From Tenebrio molitor (taxonomy: Eukaryota > Arthropoda > Insecta > Coleoptera > Tenebrionidae): a DNA stretch of 64,000 bases. Below are positions 52,899 to 63,114 of the stretch, in pieces (position 1 is the stretch's first letter; the number at the start of each line of letters is the position of its first letter). Below the pieces are notes generated by a model that ran no database searches, was not told the DNA's origin, and saw nothing but the letters and a program-made list of their open reading frames with translations. Made by a program: the position numbers and the translations under genes. Location of the stretch: assembly GCF_963966145.1 (NCBI RefSeq), contig NC_091053.1, positions 8,866,001 to 8,930,000 on the forward strand. Reading direction: 5' to 3'.

Positions 52899-53325
52899 AA
52901 TTTTTTCTATAATTGATTCAGAAAATTGAAATTCACGCATAGTTATCTGTGCCTGAAGTGGGTCATTTTCTAACGTGTATTTTTTTTGCATTGTTAGTAA
53001 GATCGAAACCATAGAAGCCATACAAAACAGTGTGTGAAATGCAATTTCACGCATACGACTATTTCTGTTTTTCATTTCACGCACTGTTTTTTATTAGTTA
53101 CTTAGCAACATGGTCACTGCATTGAAACTTCAGAGTTCCTTCAAAAATTTGAATTTTTGATTTCAATTTTTTGAATCAATTATAGAAAAAATATTGTTTA
53201 TATTTCGTGCGCGAAGATGTTTTCGTGCATTCAAAGGCTTATACTGCCTCGACCTTCGTCTCGGCGTAAAAGACCTTTTCATGCACAAGAAACACTCTCT
53301 TCGCGCACTTAATATAAAAATAACT
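52899..53325. repeat. Foldback repeat with GC apex, copy of 43.5-45.2 kb
   Basis: TTTTTTCTATAATTGATTCA is inverted as TGAATCAATTATAGAAAAAA (about 53165-53190). The apex CTGCCTCGACCTTCGTCTCGG is at about 53245. Confidence 0.68.
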
Positions 53326-53526
53326 ATACTCTTTTAATGAATTTTTAAACAATTCATCTAATGATTTGAAATAGTCAAATTTGTTTTATTTGTTCTTTAT
53401 TTATTTATTTTTTCTCTCATTACTATTCTTTATGTAATTAATTTTTCTTTCGTTTTGGGACATGTGTAAATACTATTTTGTATATTTAACACGAATAAAC
53501 AATTATTATTATTATTATTAAAGCTA

Positions 53527-53801
53527 GTGACTGACTTTCAAAGTTGCTTGCTCTGCGCGAACCCGATTTGACTAATTTTTCAGTTTTTGCCCATTTTAAC
53601 ATTGCTGATTTCAAAAGCAATGTTACGTCTTTTTACTGATTAAATTAAAGTAATTCTTATTTGTTTTTGTCTTTGTATTTTTACCAAGTAAAGATTTATT
53701 GGACATGACCTTCATAAATGTGACTTTTGTAATGTAACTAAATTAAAGGCGCTTTTACAAATGCACAGCTCACTTGATGAACATTTATATGAAATCAATT
53801 A
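53527..53801. other. No recognised gene
   Basis: AT-rich intronic spacer after the LINE. Confidence 0.35.
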
Positions 53802-53803
53802 TA

Positions 53804-53979
53804 CAGTCGCGGACAAAAAAAAGTAGGACAAGTCTTATTAAGAAATTTAGCCAAAATTGAGTTGAGTAAACCGGGGTTACTATAATAAATAAATAAATAT
53901 TTTCATAGTAACCATAGAAAGGGCAAGCAAATTTACATTAGCGAAAAAACGTTGTCCTACTTTTTTTTGTCCGCGACTG
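53804..53979. mobile_element. 176-bp MITE, CAGTCGCGGACAAAAAAAAG ends, TA target duplication
   Basis: The left end TA|CAGTCGCGGACAAAAAAAAG continues TAGGACAA. The right end TTGTCCTAC...TTTTGTCCGCGACTG|TA is inverted. Confidence 0.85.
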
Positions 53980-54501
53980 TACGTTTTGCAATAATGTACA
54001 AGTTTCTTGATTAAACCTTATTTATTCACTTCAGCTTTCAATGGCTGATATTAATAAAGATGTAGCTTTTGCTTGCATTTCTAGCAAAGGCTAGAAAAAT
54101 TGCAAGCAAAAGCAAATGCTACCTCTTTATTACTATGAGCCATAATCTCACATTCGGACACGAATTTGTTACAATTTGAGGTAGGAATTTCAAATGATTT
54201 AGCTAGTTTACTTCACAGCCGCTCATCAGCGGAGATAATAACTTCACGGACGCTGGTCAGCTCGTTAGATGCCATGACAATGAAGTGACACTTTAGCATT
54301 ATCAATGCAGCAGTATAATGTCATAACTTACGGACGTTTAAAGAAAAAATCATTACTTTCAGATTGAGGTCAAAAGAATAATTATGATCTTTACTCTATT
54401 TTGTGACATTACAAAAGAACAAACGTTGTTAGTGTTTAACTTACGTCTCAAGACTCTCACGTCACTTCCATAGGAAATATTCTGGAAATGTTTACTACAT
54501 A

Positions 54502-54779
54502 CAGTGGCCGGCAAAAAAAGTTAGCCATCATTTAACTGTCATTGGGCCGTATGATTTCCCTTTCATTAAAGTTAAGGAACGTCGTTAAATTGTTTTGTCT
54601 CTGTCTAACATATTGCTTGGCATATACTTTCACTTTGTCTAATCAATTATTTAGCTAATGAAAGGCTTAACGAATGGAAAATCATACGGCCCAGTGTCAT
54701 TAAACCATTAATTATTAATTACACATTTAGATTTTGACGTGACAGAAAGGTGATGGCTAGTTTTTATTGCCGACCATTG
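54502..54779. mobile_element. MITE, CAGTGGCCGGCAAAAAAAGT ends, TA target duplication
   Basis: The left end TA|CAGTGGCCGGCAAAAAAAGT continues TAGCCATCA. The right end TGATGGCTAGTTTTTATTGC...CATTG|TA is inverted. An inner pair (GGGCCGTATGATTTTCC type) is also inverted, so nearly the whole element folds. Confidence 0.82.
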
Positions 54780-54781
54780 TA

Positions 54782-55030
54782 CTGTCGCGAGCAATAAATT
54801 TTGGTCGTCGATGTCATTTCAAAAATTTGGTTAGATTGTCACAAATTTAAAAAAATTTCCTTGCATGATTATGCCCATGTCAACAAAGTGTCAAAAAAAT
54901 GAGAACAAAATGACAATTAATGTCATACAACATGATGATAGGTTATGACATTTACGACTGTTTTACAATAGAGCATTTTCGATTGCGTCAAAGAATGACC
55001 TTGACAACCAAAATCTATTGCTCGCGACTA
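54782..55030. mobile_element. MITE, CTGTCGCGAGCAATAAATTT ends, abutting the previous one
   Basis: The left end TA|CTGTCGCGAGCAATAAATTT and right end AAATCTATTGCTCGCGACTA|TA are inverted. It shares its left TA (54780-54781) with the right TA of the neighbour. A single related end is at 62700. Confidence 0.82.
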
Positions 55031-55263
55031 TACATATATCAACAATTCTCAAGTGTTTGTATTCTTTAAATCAAAAGACACTTTTGAGGTTAGGTTCTAA
55101 GCAGATGTGCAAGTGGGTAATTTTTCAAAATGTGTAGCTAACTTTACATACGTGCGACAAATGTATATAATTAAGCCGAATTATGCACTCAACAACACAA
55201 CTGAACAAACACAAGTTTTGTCAGTTGTTAAAATAGTGAAATATCGCAGCTCACTGGACTTAC

Positions 55264-55467
55264 CTCAGTGGAATTCAACGAACCTGGATTCCCGTTAGGT
55301 ATGTCCCTCAACAATTGTCCCCTAAAATACATACTCAACAAAAACATCTTTAAAGGTAAATCTTCTTACACATCGTCTGCCATGCCATTTTCTTCAATAA
55401 AATTGTCAACGTCGGCGATGATGTCAGAAAAGCCACCTTCGCTAATCTGACTTAGCTGATTACTCAT
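55264..55467 (-). CDS. Acidic N-terminal exons of p53 gene A (long form)
   Basis: Exon 1, 55370-55467: MSNQLSQISEGGFSDIIADV then DNFIEENGMADD, ending GT|GTAAGA. Exon 2, 55264-55321, starts after TTTTAG and reads GQLLRDIPNGNPGSLNSTE, ending GAG|GTAAGT. The two join in frame (52 codons) and finish in phase 0, the phase needed by the gene A exon at 42262 (VDEVEYKP). FSDII with surrounding acidic residues resembles a p53 activation motif and parallels FSDIV in gene B. The implied long form is 389 aa, with an intron of about 13 kb. Position, orientation and phase support the model; no transcript evidence is available here. Confidence 0.72.
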
Positions 55468-55528
55468 TTCTACCTACGTCGTTTATTTCACATCAAATTG
55501 ACTTAAAAAATTTTTACTCAACACTTGT

Positions 55529-55544
55529 AAACTGACTAAACTGA
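55529..55544 (-). promoter_or_regulatory. Tandem TCAGTTT initiator-like sites before the gene A long form
   Basis: Two copies of TCAGTTT on the minus strand, 62-77 bp upstream of the ATG at 55467. They match the insect initiator pattern TCAKTY. Confidence 0.35.
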
Positions 55545-55850
55545 GCAAGCAAAAGCAACGGTTATGTGCAACATGCGCATTTTAGTCATTTGACCAACTC
55601 GGGAAATTTCGGCGGGAACTTTAAATATAAAATAAAGCCGTCCAGTATTTTTAGAATTAAATTGTTTAAATTAATTTAAATTAATCATCGAATATTTAGT
55701 AGTTTACTTTTGACTCAACGGACATAAAACATAAAACGGCATTAAAAATTATTTACTTCTATTTGCACTGATGCAACTACTTTTTTTTTTAAAGTGTCAA
55801 CTGGTGGCGGCAAATTATTACGGAAGACACGAAGAAAATGTATAAAAAAA

Positions 55851-55856
55851 TTTATT
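55851..55856 (-). terminator. AATAAA signal downstream of p53 gene B
   Basis: Minus-strand AATAAA about 430 bp after the gene B stop and upstream of the gene A first exon. Confidence 0.4.
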
Positions 55857-56286
55857 GTAATAACGTATAAAAATATTATAGATAAAAAGTAAATGATATA
55901 AAAACATACTTATTGCAATAAAGAAGTAAAATGAGGAAAATCCTTAATTAGATGGAAGTTACATGGCCGTGCTGATCCGGAGAATAAAATTTCTCCTACT
56001 ACAAAATGTAACCAAATATTTATAGACAAAAAAAAGGCAATAAATATGCCTCGACAGAGTAAAACAGGAATGCATAAATCATAAAATTTCCTAAAATATG
56101 CACAATAAAACATCACTAGTTCCTCCGAGAGAATTTAAATAAATTTCAAATTCTCCGAGAACCGTCAACACTGCGACTTTGGAACCTGCCAAAATTAAGG
56201 TACTGAAAGTAGGTTCCAAAACCCATAGCTACTAAAACTAAATAAAACACATTCCGCAATCTGGGACCACAAAACGCGATTGCCGA

Positions 56287-57817
56287 TTATTCCGAAAATC
56301 GATTCATCAGGACGTTCACTTCGTCCAGACATTTCCTGAATGGAGCATCGTTGCCGTTCTTCCCGTCCAGTTTAAGTATCTCGCTGGACATCAAACCGTG
56401 ACAGATTTTCAAGACATGTTTGTAATTTTCTTCACCCACGATATTGACCTGTAAATATAATGTCATATTTACGAATACATCTGTTTGCAAACAACCTACA
56501 TTCAGCTGATACGATCTCCTATCCACTGCATCTGGTGACTGTGGCAGCTTCCTATCCACTGTATCTGTCGACGGTGGCAACTTCCTTTCCGCTTTACGTT
56601 TTTTCACTGGAGGATTTTCATGCTTCTCTCTCTTCGCTTCCTCTTTTTCTCTGTCTCGCTTAGGACAAGAACAAATACGAACACACAAAACGCGACGGCC
56701 CAGAACAGTCCCACTAAAAATTAAACAAATCTTATCTGTTTCTTCGCAAACGGTAAGTATCTAGATATTATCTGATGAAGAAGAATGGAATGAATGATTC
56801 TGATAAAGAATAATGGAAGTCTATTTAAACTAATTAAGTACAAGATGACTACCTTGAATGTATATATTATTGCGCAAAATTAGGTAACTTTATGACTTAT
56901 GACCAACAAATAGATATAAACTCTGTTTTGAACTAGACCAGTTGGAGTGTTTGGTTGGTATTCAATGAAGGTGATGTGATTTAGGTTAGCCAGTTATACT
57001 AAAGAATATTAAAGTGGTAGTGTTAGTTTAAATCTACGACCGATACCATAGCATATACTTTTACACTAACGGAACGTCTTCAAGTCTGGACACGAAACTA
57101 CCGTTAATTAGCCCACCACGGCCGAGCTTTCGCCGCCGTGGGCAACTTACTTGTAATTTTCCAAAGTGAAGATGACCTGTATAGGTCTACGGTTCATCCC
57201 TCCGACGCAAGAATTCTTACAGACGAAATAGAAGAACTCTTTGACACTGTCGGTACCAGGCTGCGGACTGGACAACGGTATCACAATGCTGAGACGCTTT
57301 CCGGAATTTTTGTCGCCGAAATACTGAGCTTTGTTGTTGTCGCAACGTATGATATGTTGAGCCACGAGTTCCGAAACATCTTGATTGGTAGAATCTTGCA
57401 GTTGTTCGTGGCAGATGCACCTGAACACTAGCTCTTGAAAGTAGCGGTCCTCCGCGAACATGGGCATCACACGAACGTACAGCTGATCCAGAGATTCGTT
57501 TTTCACGCTGAAATTGATCGGGAACTTGTGTTTCATGTCGATGTAGATTTTGTTCAGCATGGTGGAGTACTCCCACGGATTCTTGAGCACATTGGGGTCC
57601 ACGAACACTTCGAAATTGTGAGGACCGGAGTAGTCCGTGTTGCAGAGTTCTTTCGGTTCGCTCGGTGGGAATGGATGGTGGTAAGTTGCGAGGTAGTTAG
57701 TGTCCTGCATGAATCCATACTCTTCCAACTAAAACAGAAACGCGAGTTGCGGTTTGATCGGTGTTCGCCGACTTTTATCCCTTGTGCTCACATACTCACC
57801 TTTACAGAAACAACCAT
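56287..57817 (-). CDS. p53-family transcription factor, gene B, short-form CDS (323 aa)
   Basis: Exons: 57800-57817 (MVVSVK), 57151-57728, 56500-56713, 56287-56448, with GT-AG introns and frame kept. The DNA-binding domain has RCICHEQ (zinc ligands as Cys176/His179), RCDNNKAQYFGDKNSGKRLS, FVCKNSCVGGMNRRPI (Cys238, Cys242, Arg248) and VRICSCPKRDREKEE (Arg273, Cys277, Arg280). A basic patch PVKKRKAERK is a likely nuclear signal. It is followed by a duplicated 11-residue unit (RKLPPSTDTVD, RKLPQSPDAVD). The last exon (VNIVGEENYKHVLK) is the putative oligomerisation region. The short form lacks an acidic N-terminus. The long form would use the exons at 59205-59493 instead of MVVSVK, giving 378 aa. 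Gene A has one more intron inside the DNA-binding domain (after PWE) than gene B. Confidence 0.93.
56518..56583 (-). repeat. 33-bp in-frame tandem duplication in p53 gene B
   Basis: CTATCCACTGCATCTGGTGA and CTATCCACTGTATCTGTCGA start successive 33-bp units. They encode two copies of an 11-residue Pro/Ser/Asp linker. Gene A lacks the repeat. Confidence 0.75.
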
Positions 57818-57947
57818 TTTAATTACTTATAATCTACAAAGAAATAAATTAAAAATGTATAAACGGTTAATAAATACGACAATTAGTCTTTAACACAGCC
57901 ACTGTCAGTGATCTCGACGAGACTAGGACGATTCCGGCGTGACTCGG

Positions 57948-57953
57948 TTTATA
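57948..57953 (-). promoter_or_regulatory. TATAAA box before the gene B short form
   Basis: Minus-strand TATTATAAAC, 131 bp upstream of the short-form ATG. A p53-type response element is immediately upstream of it. Confidence 0.45.
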
Positions 57954-57968
57954 ATACCGAACTATGCC

Positions 57969-57988
57969 GCACACGTTTGGACTTGTTC
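57969..57988 (-). promoter_or_regulatory. Candidate p53 response element (18 of 20 matches)
   Basis: The minus strand reads GAACAAGTCC AAACGTGTGC. The first half fits RRRCWWGYYY fully, the second at 8 of 10, with no spacer. It lies about 15 bp upstream of the TATA box, so it could mediate self-activation of the short form. Confidence 0.4.
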
Positions 57989-58146
57989 AAGCTTCAATGT
58001 AATTCTGACTCACTATCGTAAACCGTAATCGTACTACCAAGTTCGTGATGAGATCAAAACAAAAATGGAAACAAGAGTAACAAATCATGCCGTAATATTT
58101 TTTTTTAAGTTCAGACATGTTTTAATTAGATTAGAGTACACTTATA

Positions 58147-58262
58147 CAGGTGTTTCTGAAATAAGTACATTAATTTTAACTGGTAATAGAACTCATCAAA
58201 AGGAACAACTTTTCTCTCTGCCATTTTGGCGCAAAACGTTGTGTAGTGGCTTAAAAAATTAG
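58147..58262. mobile_element. Single end of the 7677-8147 element family
   Basis: TA|CAGGTGTTTCTGAAATAAGT, then TACATTAATTTTAACTGGTA. It matches the reverse complement of 8040-8147. No second end was found. Confidence 0.65.
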
Positions 58263-59204
58263 GAAAGATTTTCCGACTTTTGTTACAGGTTTCTAAGTAA
58301 CAACAATTTAAAGATAGGTTTACGATATGGCAATCTAGCCAAAATTGTGCTCACTACTTGTACGCTTTTTTTTGAATAGAAGTGTACCTAGACTTAATTA
58401 AAATAAAATGAATAATGTTTCTCTGTGACAAATAAATTGTAAATTTATATAATTAAATTAACTCGTCGCCGTATTCTCAAAAGCGATGCAGGTTAATAAC
58501 ATTTTAATTTTACACTTAATTGATTCAAGTGTTATGGGGATCGCTTATAACGGGTGTTTTTTTTTAATTTGGCGTTTAAGAGTCGATTGTGAACGCACCA
58601 CCGGATTACAATGCGCGATTAACCCATGAATCCGAAACTTTGATTGGTTCAATCTGATCACGTGTTCAGTTAATCTCGCATTTGATTACGATTAACTTAA
58701 TTTCACTTCTTTAAACGGGTCCCAAAGACGTTTAAATTTGAAATTTATGTCAGCTGTCAATAATAACAATAAAACAGACGTAAATAAGTACAATTCAGTA
58801 TTTTCAATTATAATACAAGTTCATTTTTTTATTACCAACCAAAACAGTTATTGCTGCTCGTGCGGTGTTTTACCATTCTACATGTTTAATCGAAAGATTT
58901 TTATGAATTCGTTTATTCCTTCAAAATTAAATTGGAACGAAAAGTATATAGGCGGAACGAAAAGTATTCTCAATATACTAAAAAATAGGAAATTATATTG
59001 AAGTTTTTGAAGTACATAACATTTTTGTTTTACAATACAAAAATTTTCGATAATTATAATATTGATTTATTAAAACAAAAACGATGTTAAAAAATTAGTG
59101 CAAATACTGACACAATAAAAAACATGATGAATGCCTCAGTTGGCTTATATACCCCTGTGCAGTTTCGCCAACTTCAAAGTCACAAAAACACTAAAAATAC
59201 TTAC
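58263..59204. other. Intron of p53 gene B (long form) with MITE remnants
   Basis: Contains an arm of the 6805-type foldback (58551-58598) and the third GGGCCAGTTTACAG-type MITE (58609-58723). The frame 58738-59001 has no recognisable domain. Confidence 0.5.
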
Positions 59205-59493
59205 ACGGAGAGTCTCATCTGCATTCATCATGTTCAACATCATGGGATCCCTGAATACTTTTTAAATAAATGCAAATTCATACAAAACCAACCCCGAAAC
59301 TTACATGCTTAGGTCGTCACTTTCGGCTATTGAGTGTGAAGCCATCATGTCCAATGGTGATCTAAATCAAAATCAGAATTATTGATATTCAAGATTTCTT
59401 GGCGAATACTCACATTCCGATTGTACTTTGCATTAATTCGTAATCATCTTCATTGACGATGTCTGAAAAATTTTCGTTTTCTTCTTCGATCAT
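59205..59493 (-). CDS. Acidic N-terminal exons of p53 gene B (long form)
   Basis: Three small exons on the minus strand: 59414-59493 (MIEEENENFSDIVNEDDYEL then MQSTIG), 59305-59361 (SPLDMMASHSIAESDDLS) and 59205-59250 (DPMMLNMMNADETLR). All have GT-AG boundaries (GTGAGT, GTAAGT, GTAAGT donors), and phases match throughout (61 codons, phase 0 at the end). They would splice to TTGGAAGAG at 57728 (LEEYGFM). The FSDIV-acidic motif followed by hydrophobic/acidic clusters suits a p53 transactivation domain. A TCAGTT initiator-like site lies about 40 bp upstream (near 59532). Confidence 0.75.
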
Positions 59494-59539
59494 TTTGCGG
59501 TGTGAAACAGATAAAATTGATAAAAGGGGAACTGAAAAA

Positions 59540-60930
59540 TTGAAAATTGTATCACTGAGTCGATCGCAATTATTCATTCAATTTAGCAACTGAGCGCGTT
59601 GATTGGCAATCTCCAAATTCTGATCTCTATGGATTTTTTTTATGTGCCCATCAATGTTTTAGCGTCTATGATTATTGCACAACAATTTGATAAATTACAG
59701 TAGGTCATGACCCGATCCGTCTTTTTTTCAATTTTTGAATAATTGCTTTACAGCAGTAAAAACGTGCAAATTTGAGTGGGATTATGGTAAGAAACAACTA
59801 TCTAGAAATGTTTTGTTTACATCTCCTAACCTTACTTTATGACAATAATCACTATGAGAGCTTGCTGCGGTACTTATTATCAAGTGTCAAACAGTAAACA
59901 ATCTAATTACCTGGAAATATGTGGATTGTTTTAATGGATTTTTACATATTATGTACTTCCGGTCCAGCCAGAATTCTCTGTCTCACGCCGCCAACCACTC
60001 ACCCATCCCACACGCACACAAACAAAATTGAAACCGAACTGAGAAAAAGCAGTAAAAAGAAGTGTCACGTGGTCGAAAGATGTCGGTCTCGGCGACCTTG
60101 AAGTATTTCTCGACGTTGATTGGACGGCTGATTGCTACAATGCGATGCGAATCTGTTTGTTCTCACCGTCACATGGTGGGAAATGAGAAGAAAACGGTTC
60201 GAAGGGGGAGGGAACAAGTGGTTTTCGAACACCTGCAGGTAGTGAGTCATCCTCGTCAGCCACAGGTTGGGTCTAACGAGTCAGTGGTACAATAACGAAC
60301 TGTCAGAACGTCCTGTTCGGAAAAAAATTGGGAATTTCAGGTAAATTTCGGTGAGATCGAATGGTCTGAGGCAAGGAGAGAGAGATGGAGATACGTCGGT
60401 ACTCTTCAAAAAGGAAGGAAAAATGACACACCAAAATATCGTTTTTTGAGATTTAAAAATTTAGAAAAATATGAAGTCGTGTTCGGCCGCGCCAAGCGGC
60501 TGTGTGCCAAGGGCCTCCATCATTTTGACTTGAACTTGCAGCTTTTATAATAATTAAATGCACTCATACAGCACTAAAAATTATTCACGACAGTGAATAG
60601 TTACTTTACTGTACTCTGAGATTCAGGTGGATTTTTTAAATATTTTGTACCTACCCATAGTTCGCTTCACACTACCTATAAACCCTTACAAGAAATTAAA
60701 TGCTTAGGACGCACGTGAAATCACCCAATCGCTTGTATCATATCCGAAATCCACAAAAGATGGCGAAAAAATTCAATGGCAAAAATTTCGTTTAATCACG
60801 TTTCTACAAGAATATGTAAATGAGAAATTACAATAAACAAGATTTATATATTTCTTGAAATAAACCATTTTTGGTACAGCATCTTATTTATTTTCATATA
60901 AATTATTTTTTCAGTTAAATTTTAGAAATA
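59540..60930. other. 5' flank of p53 gene B; no recognised gene
   Basis: Includes a comparatively GC-rich block near 60060-60300 with an inverted CCAAT (GATTGGAC at about 60116) that could belong to the gene B promoter. Small frames at 59919 and 60062 look accidental. Confidence 0.35.
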
Positions 60931-60932
60931 TA

Positions 60933-62201
60933 CAGGGTGGTCCCGATATAACCTGCCAAAAAAATTCTGGGTCATTAGAAGGATCTAACAAGTCCAAAAA
61001 ACCCCCCTTCGTTAGGTCCAAAATAATGGGGATAAATTAACCCCTATCCACACCCATTCGACGCTGCTGACCACAAAAATACGTACCTACTCAGGAATTA
61101 ATTGTTGGTGTTTGTAAGGATGACAGTATCTAAGCAACATAGGTACCTGTATCGTTTATGACAAATCTCAAATCTGACAAACTAAATCAAATTAATGACA
61201 TTTATTGAAAACGCTGTACACTGCGTGCGTTAATTCACCAGCTTATTTAGGTACAAAAGCTGATTTTGTAGACTGAGATGAATGAGTAAGAAAATAATAA
61301 AGTGGTGTTCCTCAATGTGTAAATAAATGTATAGGTAGTGTGTGCAAAATTGTGGAAGAACTGTGTAATAAGAGTATCGTCTTAATTGTGGTTAAATAGC
61401 CAAAATAATGTATTGAATAAATTTATTTACACTTTACATATTCGTACTTTCAACTCTAACTGAGCATATCTACTAACTAATGAAAGGTAAACTAGACTAG
61501 AAACATTATTTTATAATAAATGTTCTGTGTGCCTTCCGTTGGCATTTAAGCACATTTGAGTACGCTGGTACCAATTTCCATAAACAGAATTCAGCATTTC
61601 TGGGTTTTTACGAATCTGGTTCGCGGCGTCTGTTACGCGTTTCTGGAGTTGGCTTTTTGTATTTATTTCAACTTCGTATACCAAATCTTTCGTGTGGCCC
61701 CAAAAATTAAAATCCAGAGGGGTTAAATGGAGGATCGGGGACGCCATCGTATTGGAATCAGTCAGAACCAACCTCACATAAATGCAGATGTAGCTCCACA
61801 AAAGTACGAGACGGAAGGACTCCTTCAGGAAAACGCTCGCCGTATGGTAGCCATGCCGGTCTTGAATTACCACGTGTTTCGCCATAGAGTAAATGCAAAT
61901 CGGCGTATTCTTGTTTCGTGAATTTCATAACTTTTTGAAGGATTCGCAAATTTAAAATTAAACTTGACAAATGTCATAGGTGTTGCAGGTACCGTTGCTA
62001 AAGAAATCGCAGCCAAGTAACCAGAATTACCTTTTTAAAACCGATTAACTCATTAGCGTACAGCAAATTTTGACCAAATTTTCAATTATTTTTATCTCGA
62101 AAACGAAAAGACTTTTATTAGAAACTTTTTTTGTGTATGAGTTCTACTCATCGTCACCTATTACTGGATTTCTTCTGGCAGGTTATATCGGGACCACCCT
62201 G
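60933..62201 (-). mobile_element. Mariner-like deletion derivative, 1.27 kb, TA target duplication
   Basis: The left end TA|CAGGGTGGTCCCGATATAAC and right end GTTATATCGGGACCACCCTG|TA are perfect inverted repeats and continue (CTGCCA). It carries a transposase with its central part deleted. Confidence 0.87.
61511..61940 (-). pseudogene. Mariner-like transposase, N- and C-terminal parts only
   Basis: The N-terminal part in one frame: MKFTKQEYADLHLLYGETRG, then ERFPEGVLPSRTFVELHLHL (helix-turn-helix region). After a frame change: LHLTPLDFNFWGHTKDLVYE, then ANQIRKNPEML, ending CLNANGRHTEHLL. The first and second catalytic Asp regions are missing. The third (PLDF) survives. Confidence 0.78.
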
Positions 62202-62699
62202 TATAATAATACTAATTTTTTGTTTGATCCCGTTTTCAAATGGAAAAAAAACAACTATGAAAACAAACAAGAAGGTGGAAGTACTACGAAATGGTTTTTG
62301 GAAGAAAATTATTAAATTCACTTTTTTTTACACGCTGTTCTAGAGAGCAAAAATACGAACAATTTTGCCGTCTGATTTTTTTAGCCATCTCTTTTAATTT
62401 GCAAGATACCTACAAGCGACAAACGAAACAAGCTTCGATTTTCAGGAAGTCATTTCTAATTTCACCTTTTAAACGGGCATCTCATCAAGTAATTTTTTTG
62501 TAGGTTTATATTTTGAAATAGCTACAAAATATCAAATTTTAGGTCATTTATGCTCATGTGGCATGTATGACTCTGAATTGAATTGAGATGAAGCAAGATA
62601 AAATTCCGAAAGCCCCTGTTGACTTATTTGGAAAGCTGGCACCACAGTGCAGCAAAATTAATTTTTGGACATGGACGATCACCACTTGGCGCGGCACTG
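62202..62699. other. No recognised gene
   Basis: AT-rich spacer. Frames here lack protein features. Confidence 0.35.
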
Positions 62700-62740
62700 C
62701 AGTCGCGAACAATACATTTTGATCATCAATGTCATTTTAT
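62700..62740. repeat. Single MITE end (CAGTCGCGAACAATACATTT)
   Basis: Matches the ends of the 54782-55030 element with several changes. No opposite end was found. Confidence 0.6.
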
Positions 62741-63114
62741 TTTTTTTACTATTAGATTGGTCAACAGGTGTAAATCCATTTACAAACCAACGAAAAAGAA
62801 GAAAGAAAGAGAAATACAGATACTTACTTTAGTAAGAAATTGTAAATCAGCAGCTAAAGAAAATGATTGCTTATTTCGAAAAGTCAAGTAGGTAACACAA
62901 AATTACTATTGTACTATCGTTGTTACCCAGAAGTTAGTATCATTTTCATTTCCCTCTTATTTGTTGTAAATACAGGCTGAAATCGAAATACCTACATCGG
63001 AATATTAAAGCGAATTATGAAAATCACTTGTAGGTATTCAGTTTTGCGCCATACACCGCATGAGGCTAGAAATGCCATGTACATATTTTTTGTAATATCT
63101 AGTTGTTAAAGGTG

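Larger units (their letters stand above)
48500..53516 (+). mobile_element. LINE (Jockey/CR1-like), nearly full length, 10-bp target duplication
   Basis: ATTAAAGCTA stands before the element (48490-48499) and again after its (ATT)n tail (53517-53526). Between them lie a 28-bp leader, ORF1, ORF2 and a 3' UTR ending TAAACAATTATTATTATT. The 3' UTR has been invaded by foldback elements (about 52622-53330). Several frameshifts make it inactive. Confidence 0.88.

Noticed and set aside
57138..57893. Plus-strand frames of 97 and 152 codons
   Set aside because: Antisense shadows of the p53 gene B exon 57151-57728, which has clear conserved residues on the minus strand.
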